Positions 24,138 to 30,267 of a DNA stretch of 30,267 nucleotides are shown here, piece by piece. A program made the position numbers and the translations under genes. Positions within the stretch are counted from its first letter, which is position 1, and every line of letters starts with the position of its first letter. The notes beneath the pieces were generated by a model that was given only the letters and a program-made list of their open reading frames with translations, was not told the DNA's origin and did not search any database. Source of the stretch: JBKEDF01 sp047975325 (GTDB lineage Bacteria; Pseudomonadota; Alphaproteobacteria; Rhodobacterales; Rhodobacteraceae). The stretch lies in contig JBKEDF010000046.1 of assembly GCA_047975325.1 (NCBI GenBank), forward strand, positions 1 to 30,267, in the 5' to 3' direction.

Positions 24138-25060
24138 CAGACCGTTTCCAGCAACTGCCGGGCGCGATCACAATCGATCTGCATCTGCCTGATAAGGGCG
24201 GGAAGGCCGTCAAAAGTTTCCTCTGCCCGCAGATATCCGACAAAGGCGATGGAAAGATGTTCGCCATAAAGATCCCCGGAAAAATCGAAGATATAGGTTT
24301 CAAGGTTGGGCTTGTTGTCGCCAAACATTGGCCGCACACCCAGATTGGCCGCGCCCTTGTAATGGCCTTTATGCGGACCCGTCAGGACATCTGCCAGAAC
24401 GGCATAGACGCCGGGTTTGGGCAGGTGCAGGTTATCGACCCGCATGTTTGCCGTTGGAAAACCCAGTTCACGACCGCGTTTCGCGCCATGGATCACGGCG
24501 CCCTCAATCCGGTGCCAATGGCCCAGCATGGATTGCGCGCGTTCGGGCTGGCCTTCGGCTAACGCGGAGCGAATCTGGGTTGAGGAAACTTCCACCCCGT
24601 CCGAATGGATCAGATCGGCCACGGTGACGCCGATCCCCCGGGCGCTGCAAAGCCGTTTGAGATCCGTTACGTTTCCGGCGCGTTTTCGGCCAAACTGGAA
24701 ATCCGTTCCGACGGTAACATGGGCTGCGCCAATCCCCTTGTGGAGAACCTCATCAACGAAGGCTTCGGGTGTGAAATCGGCCAGATGGGCATTGAAGGGC
24801 AATTCGAATAGCACCTCGATACCAAGCTTGGCCAGCCGGTTCGCCCGTGCTTCGGCATTCATCAGCCGAAAGGGCGGGGCATCGGGGGCAAAGAAGCTGC
24901 GGGGATGGGGTTCGAAAGTCACGATCCCCGGGCGACCTTTGCTGTGGGCCAGGTCGATGACATGGCGATGTCCGATATGCACGCCATCAAAATTCCCCAT
25001 GGCGAGCGAGCCGCCCCGGTCGTTTTCGGCGATGCCATGCCAGTTTTGATAGATCCGCAT
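24137..25060 (-). CDS. ribF: Bifunctional riboflavin kinase/FAD synthetase
   Basis: A 307-residue enzyme that phosphorylates riboflavin to FMN and adenylates FMN to FAD. The N-terminal nucleotidyltransferase domain has AMGNFDGVHIGHRHVI with the HxGH motif and VGTDFQFGRKRAGN; SSTQIRSALAEG ends it. The C-terminal kinase domain has GRELGFPTANM, GVYAVLAD and NLGVRPMFG. I chose the ATG at 25060 (MRIYQNWHG), where the family usually starts. The reading frame is open further upstream to 25288 and carries what looks like the tail of a maoC gene, so an extended, fused product starting at GTG 25180 cannot be excluded. Confidence 0.93.
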   Translation of the reverse strand: MRIYQNWHGIAENDRGGSLAMGNFDGVHIGHRHVIDLAHSKGRPGIVTFEPHPRSFFAPDAPPFRLMNAEARANRLAKLGIEVLFELPFNAHLADFTPEAFVDEVLHKGIGAAHVTVGTDFQFGRKRAGNVTDLKRLCSARGIGVTVADLIHSDGVEVSSTQIRSALAEGQPERAQSMLGHWHRIEGAVIHGAKRGRELGFPTANMRVDNLHLPKPGVYAVLADVLTGPHKGHYKGAANLGVRPMFGDNKPNLETYIFDFSGDLYGEHLSIAFVGYLRAEETFDGLPALIRQMQIDCDRARQLLETV

Positions 25061-25102
25061 CTTGCCCCTGCGGGCAAAAGGATCCCGCGCCTCAGTCGAA
25101 CT

Positions 25103-25216
25103 GTGCGAGGGTGCCGGAACCGGCATCTCGCCCTTTAGCACAACCGTATCGCCCACTGCGCAATGGGTTTCAAGGGTCACGCGGTGACGCAGGTGATCTA
25201 TGATCGTAATCGCCGC
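25103..25216 (-). pseudogene. Apparent C-terminal remnant of a MaoC-type dehydratase
   Basis: In the ribF frame, before its start, the translation AAITIIDHLRHRV followed by TLETHCAVGDTVVLKGEMPV resembles the last strands of MaoC-family (R)-hydratases, which typically end in VTLET, a VGDTVVL-like strand, then GEA and VPSR. Only about 38 residues remain; the hot-dog core and catalytic motif are absent, and there is no stop before ribF. I infer deletion of most of a maoC gene between the HAD gene and ribF. The call rests on memory of the family, not on an alignment. Confidence 0.5.
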
Positions 25217-25288
25217 CCCTGCAGATGGGGCGTTGCCGGAATGAAACCCGTTTGGGCGGGCCTTCGAAATGTCGTCATGCTGCGTCTT

Positions 25289-26182
25289 CTATCGCAGGAA
25301 TCCCATGGCAAATGTTGCATTGCAGCCTTCCGACGCAAGGAAGGTTTCAACTTTTTCCGGGTCGAGCGCATCCGGCGCGCCAAATTTCCCGGCCATCAGC
25401 CCCTCGGTCAGGAAAAGCGTGTCTAGCCCTTCCTGTCCTCCCCCCGCGATATCGGTGCCGATCCCATCGCCGATGCACAGGATTTCCTCATCGGTGATCC
25501 CGCTGTCCAGGGCGGTCAGGCGGCGGCGGGCAAGGTCATAGATCGGGGGGTGGGGTTTGCCGAAATAAAGGCTTTCGCCCCCCATTTTCGTATAATATTC
25601 CGCAAGTGCCCCGGCGCAGAAGATGCGCCGGTCACCCAGATCCACGACGAGGTCGGGATTGGCGCAAAGGAGTTTCATGCCCTTCGCCTTGGCATAAAGG
25701 AAACTGGTGCGATAATCCTCGGGCTTGTCGTTGAATTCATCCACCGGACCCGTGCAGACGATGCCTTCGGCCTCTTCCAGTGCAACACGGGTAATGGGCG
25801 GGCCTTTCGCACGCAAATCTTCGAGATCGGCAGCGAAATCGGTGAAGAAGGCATCATCCTTGGGCTGTGCCCCGATGTGATGAACCCGGTGGCCCACCGC
25901 ACCGGCCAGCAGCGCATATTGCGCCGAATCGCCGGAGGTCGCGATGTCGTCCCAGGCATCAGGCGGAACGCCCAGCCGTGTGATTTGTGCCTTGATCGAT
26001 GATTTCGGACGCGGTGCATTGGTCAGCAGGATTACCTTTCCGCCTGTGGCCCGAAAGGCCTGCAGGGCGGCAACGGCATCGGGATAGGCCGCGAGACCGT
26101 TATGCAGACACCCCCAGAGATCGCAATAAACTGCGCGATAGCGTGTGCCGAGGTCCGAAAGGCGGGAAATAAGACGGGTCAT
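25289..26182 (-). CDS. HAD-superfamily hydrolase, TIGR01459-type (NagD-like)
   Basis: A 297-residue class IIA HAD phosphatase-like protein. Motif I is VYCDLWGCLHNG, with the nucleophile aspartate, but tryptophan-glycine replaces the second aspartate-x-aspartate form seen in most HADs (DLWG), as in this subfamily; motif II is ILLTNAPRP; the lysine region is FGKPHPPIYDLA and motif III CIGDGIGTDIAGG. Substrate is unknown. I chose the ATG at 26182; a TTG at 26200 would add six residues. It is likely cotranscribed with ribF, from which it is separated by the maoC remnant. Confidence 0.85.
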   Translation of the reverse strand: MTRLISRLSDLGTRYRAVYCDLWGCLHNGLAAYPDAVAALQAFRATGGKVILLTNAPRPKSSIKAQITRLGVPPDAWDDIATSGDSAQYALLAGAVGHRVHHIGAQPKDDAFFTDFAADLEDLRAKGPPITRVALEEAEGIVCTGPVDEFNDKPEDYRTSFLYAKAKGMKLLCANPDLVVDLGDRRIFCAGALAEYYTKMGGESLYFGKPHPPIYDLARRRLTALDSGITDEEILCIGDGIGTDIAGGGQEGLDTLFLTEGLMAGKFGAPDALDPEKVETFLASEGCNATFAMGFLR

Positions 26183-26213
26183 GGCATTATCCGGGGTCAA
26201 ATGCGGGGGGAAG

Positions 26214-26235
26214 GGCCGGGCGGGAATACCCGGCC
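26214..26235 (-). terminator. Hairpin between pyrophosphatase and HAD genes
   Basis: GGCCGGG (26214-26220) pairs perfectly with CCCGGCC (26229-26235), 17 bases past the pyrophosphatase stop on the minus strand. The downstream strand is C-rich with only two T, so termination would be weak; partial attenuation is possible. Confidence 0.35.
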
Positions 26236-26252
26236 TGCAAAAGGCGTGCCTG

Positions 26253-27173
26253 TCAGAGTGTCAGGACGGGCAGGATCTGTTTCTTGCGGCTCATGATGCC
26301 GGGCAGGGTGACGGTATCGCCGCCGACCCTGGCCCCGAAAGAGGCTTCGGCCAGTGATTTTACCAGATCATTCGGAACCAGCAGCGTGGCTTCCTCACGC
26401 AGGATGTCTACGACGAAAAGCAGCACCTGATCGGCACCATCCTCGGCGGCGACGGTGCCCATGGATTTCATCAGGCTGTCCTTGCGGCTGAGGATCGATT
26501 GTGGCGCGGTGGTTTCCAGGACCGAAACCCGCAGTTTCTTTCCGGCAACCGCATATTCCTTGCTGTCCATGCGCAGCAATTCGGCATCTGAAAAGGCGGT
26601 CACATCGGATTTTGCCTCAAACATCGCCGCAGCCAGTTCCCCGATGTCGACGCCAAGGCCGGTGGCAAGGCTTTCGGCCACTGCGCGGTCATGCGCGGTG
26701 GTGGTCGGGGACCGGAATTCCAGCGTATCGGACAGGATGCAGGACAGCATTGCCCCTTTCACCCCGCGCGGCGCGCGGGAAAGATCCTTGCCGATCAGGT
26801 CATGCATGATCGTGGCGGTGCAGGCCAGCGGGCGGATGGTGATTTCAATCGGCGCGCGCGTTTTCAACCCGCCGACCAGCATATGGTGGTCGATAATTCC
26901 CTCGATCCGCGCATCGTTGATCGTCTCGGGCAGTTCGGCGGGGTTGTTCGTATCGACAATCACCACGGGTGTATCGGCTGCAAGGTCTGTCAGGATTTCG
27001 GGCTTTTCCAGCCCCCAATGGCGCAGGACGAAGGCAGCTTCGGTATTCGGTTCCCCCAAAAGGACGGGTCTGGTGGCCTTCCCCTGGATCGCGGACAGAT
27101 ACCAGGCCCAGATGATCGGGGAGCCGGTGGAATCGGTATCGGGGGATTTATGTCCGAAGACGAGCGTTGTCAT
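26253..27173 (-). CDS. ppaC: Manganese-dependent (family II) inorganic pyrophosphatase
   Basis: A 306-residue cytoplasmic enzyme that hydrolyses pyrophosphate and drives biosynthetic reactions. The DHH-family motifs are FGHKSPDTDS at the N-terminus, VDTNN, and IIDHHMLVG; the C-terminal DHHA2 domain ends in the substrate-binding SRKKQ. Length is typical of family II. GAGG lies ahead of the ATG, and a good promoter is at 27206-27234. It starts 98 bases downstream of the TraB-like stop. Confidence 0.95.
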   Translation of the reverse strand: MTTLVFGHKSPDTDSTGSPIIWAWYLSAIQGKATRPVLLGEPNTEAAFVLRHWGLEKPEILTDLAADTPVVIVDTNNPAELPETINDARIEGIIDHHMLVGGLKTRAPIEITIRPLACTATIMHDLIGKDLSRAPRGVKGAMLSCILSDTLEFRSPTTTAHDRAVAESLATGLGVDIGELAAAMFEAKSDVTAFSDAELLRMDSKEYAVAGKKLRVSVLETTAPQSILSRKDSLMKSMGTVAAEDGADQVLLFVVDILREEATLLVPNDLVKSLAEASFGARVGGDTVTLPGIMSRKKQILPVLTL

Positions 27174-27205
27174 GGATCTGCCTCGCGACTGAAAATTTCG
27201 CGCGA

Positions 27206-27234
27206 CTTATAGGGGTGATAAAAGGAATTGTCAC
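27206..27234 (-). promoter_or_regulatory. Sigma-70-type promoter of the pyrophosphatase gene
   Basis: On the minus strand GTGACA (27229-27234), a 17-base spacer, and TATAAG (27206-27211), each five of six matches to consensus. Start of transcription is expected near 27199, leaving a leader of about 25 bases. Confidence 0.6.
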
Positions 27235-27271
27235 GCATTGCGGCGGGCTGCTGCGGTCAGGGCGGAAAGGG

Positions 27272-28282
27272 TCACTCGGACAGGGGCGCGATGGTAAATC
27301 CCTCCGCCTCCAGCAGGGCAAGGACACCTTGTTCACCGGGCAGGTGCAGGGCGCCGAAGGCCGCCATGATGGGCTCTTCTTCCGCGGCTCCTTCTTCCAC
27401 AGCCTTGATCAGAACCGGGACCCAGCTTCGATTGCGGGCATTGACCAGGGCCTCTTCCAATTGTGCAAGATCCCGGGCATTGCGGGTAGGATCGGCACCG
27501 GGAAGCTGATCGATGAGATGACGGTTGAGTTCCCAGATCAGGCGGCTTTGTCCGGCAAAATATGCTTCCGCGCCGGTATGGAGCAGATCTTCGGCCTGGG
27601 GTTCGACGGCCATGGCCTGACGAACCATGGCGATCTGATCTTCCGGGCTGAGCCCGTCGAAGATGCGCAGGGCAGTATCGAAGGGTTCAAGCGCGCGAAT
27701 CTCCTTGCCTTCGGCGGTGGCCGCCGTGATCAGGCGCTGATCCAGCCCGGTATCCAGGGCTGCAAGCGATATCGCGCAAGGCGGCAAAGCCAGCATCATC
27801 GACAGAAACCAGGGCCGGAGCTTGCCCGTTACGGCGGCAGGAAAACCGCGCTGTTCCAAGGCCGCCACCAGTGCTTTCGTTTCCGTTTCGGACAGGGCGG
27901 GCAGGATGCCATCACCAAACATCGCATCGGGTTGCGAGGTCATCATCTCACTCAGTTCTTCCTGTTCTTTCGGCCCTGCCTCGACCAGCAGCATCCGGGA
28001 GCGTGTGATATGGGGGGTCAGCTTTGCCATCGTTTCGTCATGGCGGGGATCGCCAAGATGGAAGGTTCCCGCAAGGATCATCTCGGCCCCATCCCTGGTC
28101 GCACGCCAGAGATTCCCTTCGGCATATGGCACGGCGTGGGCGCGATCCTGCAAGGCCTGCCGTTCAGGTTCCTTCATTTTGTCCAGAAGGTTCTGCCCCT
28201 GGCATTGCGCCCCCGCCACCATGGGAAACAGGGTGATAAGGGCGATAAGGGCGGGTAACAGCCGATTTCCAGGCCGGGTCAT
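27272..28282 (-). CDS. TraB/GumN family protein with signal peptide
   Basis: A 336-residue protein. The start at 28282 is chosen because GGAG lies eight bases ahead and it begins with a clear signal peptide (LLPALIALITLFPMVAGAQ); a longer ORF start at 28399 adds an unlikely leader. The TraB/GumN pattern is present: LAGTFHLGDPRH with the conserved GT-H, LLVEAGPKE, and at the C-terminus an AAFGALHLPGEQGVLALLE segment with the second histidine. These conserved residues suggest metal binding and possible peptidase activity in the family, but function is unproven. Expected location is periplasm or outside. Confidence 0.85.
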   Translation of the reverse strand: MTRPGNRLLPALIALITLFPMVAGAQCQGQNLLDKMKEPERQALQDRAHAVPYAEGNLWRATRDGAEMILAGTFHLGDPRHDETMAKLTPHITRSRMLLVEAGPKEQEELSEMMTSQPDAMFGDGILPALSETETKALVAALEQRGFPAAVTGKLRPWFLSMMLALPPCAISLAALDTGLDQRLITAATAEGKEIRALEPFDTALRIFDGLSPEDQIAMVRQAMAVEPQAEDLLHTGAEAYFAGQSRLIWELNRHLIDQLPGADPTRNARDLAQLEEALVNARNRSWVPVLIKAVEEGAAEEEPIMAAFGALHLPGEQGVLALLEAEGFTIAPLSE

Positions 28283-28395
28283 ATATATGTCTCCGTTTTG
28301 GCAGGATCGTATCGGGGGGGCAAAGATGGCCCCGCAGGACAGGATCGGAGGATTGCAGATAGTCGTTGGCCGCAAGATACCGGCCATGGGGATGA

Positions 28396-28420
28396 GCACA
28401 ATTCATTTCGGAAATTGTGC
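28396..28420. promoter_or_regulatory. Operator-like inverted repeat upstream of the TraB-like gene
   Basis: GCACAATT (28396-28403) and AATTGTGC (28413-28420) are perfect inverted half-sites around a 9-base spacer, in the shared upstream space of the minus-strand TraB-like gene and the plus-strand groESL operon. The spacing suits a dimeric helix-turn-helix regulator. No T run follows, so terminator function is unlikely. Confidence 0.4.
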
Positions 28421-28504
28421 ATGTGCCCGGCGGATACAAGCCCCCCGGGGTTGGTCCTGAGGCGGCGGTTTCCGCTGCCAGGCGATTATCTTGCCGGATC
28501 CCTG

Positions 28505-28533
28505 TTGACAGACCGTGAAGATCTGCCTACCTA
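28505..28533 (+). promoter_or_regulatory. Candidate groESL promoter
   Basis: A perfect TTGACA (28505-28510), 17 bases, then TACCTA (28528-28533), a poor -10. The position, directly ahead of the CIRCE element, supports it. Heat-shock sigma control cannot be judged from these bases. Confidence 0.5.
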
Positions 28534-28541
28534 TTTTGCCG

Positions 28542-28568
28542 TTAGCACTCGCTTGTGGTGAGTGATAA
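28542..28568 (+). promoter_or_regulatory. CIRCE operator (HrcA binding site)
   Basis: TTAGCACTC (28542-28550), nine bases, GAGTGATAA (28560-28568): the CIRCE inverted repeat with one change (A for C) in the right arm. HrcA represses groESL through this site in many alphaproteobacteria. It sits 36 bases ahead of the groES ATG, just past the promoter, as expected for repression. Confidence 0.88.
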
Positions 28569-28604
28569 TGACATTCAACCTGGAACCTAAGGGAGTGTTC
28601 TCAG

Positions 28605-28892
28605 ATGGCATTCAAACCGCTGCACGACCGTGTACTGGTCAAGCGTCTCGAAGGCGATGAAAAAACCAAGGGCGGGCTGATCATCCCCGATACCGCCAAG
28701 GAAAAACCGGCCGAAGGCGAAGTTGTTGCCGTGGGCGAAGGTGCACGCAAGGATTCGGGCGAACTGATCGCGCCGGGCGTGAAGGCGGGCGACCGCATCC
28801 TGTTCGGCAAATGGTCGGGCACCGAAGTCACGCTGGATGGCGATGAGCTTCTGATCATGAAGGAAAGCGACATTCTCGGCATCATTGGCTGA
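28605..28892 (+). CDS. groES: Co-chaperonin GroES
   Basis: The 95-residue seven-fold lid of the GroEL folding chamber. PLHDRVLVKRLEGDEKTKGG at the N-terminus with the mobile GroEL-binding loop, then IIPDTAKEKP, the turn GEVVAVGEGARK, and the closing ILFGKWSGTEV and LLIMKESDILGII. AGGGAG at 28590-28595 supports the start. CIRCE and a promoter lie upstream; groEL follows after 50 bases. Confidence 0.98.
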   Translation: MAFKPLHDRVLVKRLEGDEKTKGGLIIPDTAKEKPAEGEVVAVGEGARKDSGELIAPGVKAGDRILFGKWSGTEVTLDGDELLIMKESDILGIIG

Positions 28893-28942
28893 GCTGTTTC
28901 CTTCCGACTACCTGAAATTCAAGACAAACTGGAGCAAGCAAG

Positions 28943-30267
<1,325 letters not shown>

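Overview
The window looks like chromosome of a high-GC alphaproteobacterium of the Rhodobacterales (Rhodobacter/Paracoccus relatives). The grounds are the housekeeping proteins, the gene order hom-glpX-recJ, a DUF1127 gene followed by tandem CcsR/cuckoo-type RNAs, and a CIRCE-controlled groESL operon. Everything was read by eye; no database search was possible.

Layout. 1-298: 5' part of an IS200/IS605 tnpA (minus) running off the left edge, with its end hairpin at 351-392. 400-439: a terminator shared with pyc (pyruvate carboxylase, minus, 458-3919). pyc is divergent from a uvrD-type helicase (4080-6404), with a 16-bp palindrome between them. benE (6458-7606, minus) follows. 7664-8373, minus: an apparent stress operon with a heat-shock-sigma-like promoter, a 71-aa DUF1127 protein and eight hairpins in four pairs, each loop showing CCTCCTCCCT on the transcribed strand. 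The last hairpin has a T run and doubles as terminator. mrp/apbC (8539-9612) is divergent from it.

9613-10245 is a long AT-rich spacer ending in a strong hairpin upstream of mraZ, in the position of the UpsM RNA of Rhodobacter. The division and cell wall cluster then runs mraZ-rsmH-ftsL-ftsI-murE-murF-mraY (10246-18041). It stops at mraY: a small lipoprotein gene, hom, glpX and recJ follow, and murD, ftsW, murG, murC and ftsZ are not here.

The minus-strand block 22654-28282 holds ltaE, a YcgN-like gene and ribF with TGATG overlaps, an apparent maoC remnant, a HAD hydrolase, a manganese-dependent pyrophosphatase and a TraB/GumN-like secreted protein. The right edge has groES and most of groEL (cut off), with a shift in codon choice inside groEL.

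The strongest unusual element is the DUF1127/anti-Shine-Dalgarno RNA array. Its class is known from Rhodobacter sphaeroides (CcaF1 with CcsR1-4), so it is a recognisable homologue rather than a wholly new system. The duplicated loops, linker hairpins and dual-use terminator are worth study, as is the mraZ leader with a possible small membrane ORF opposite it.
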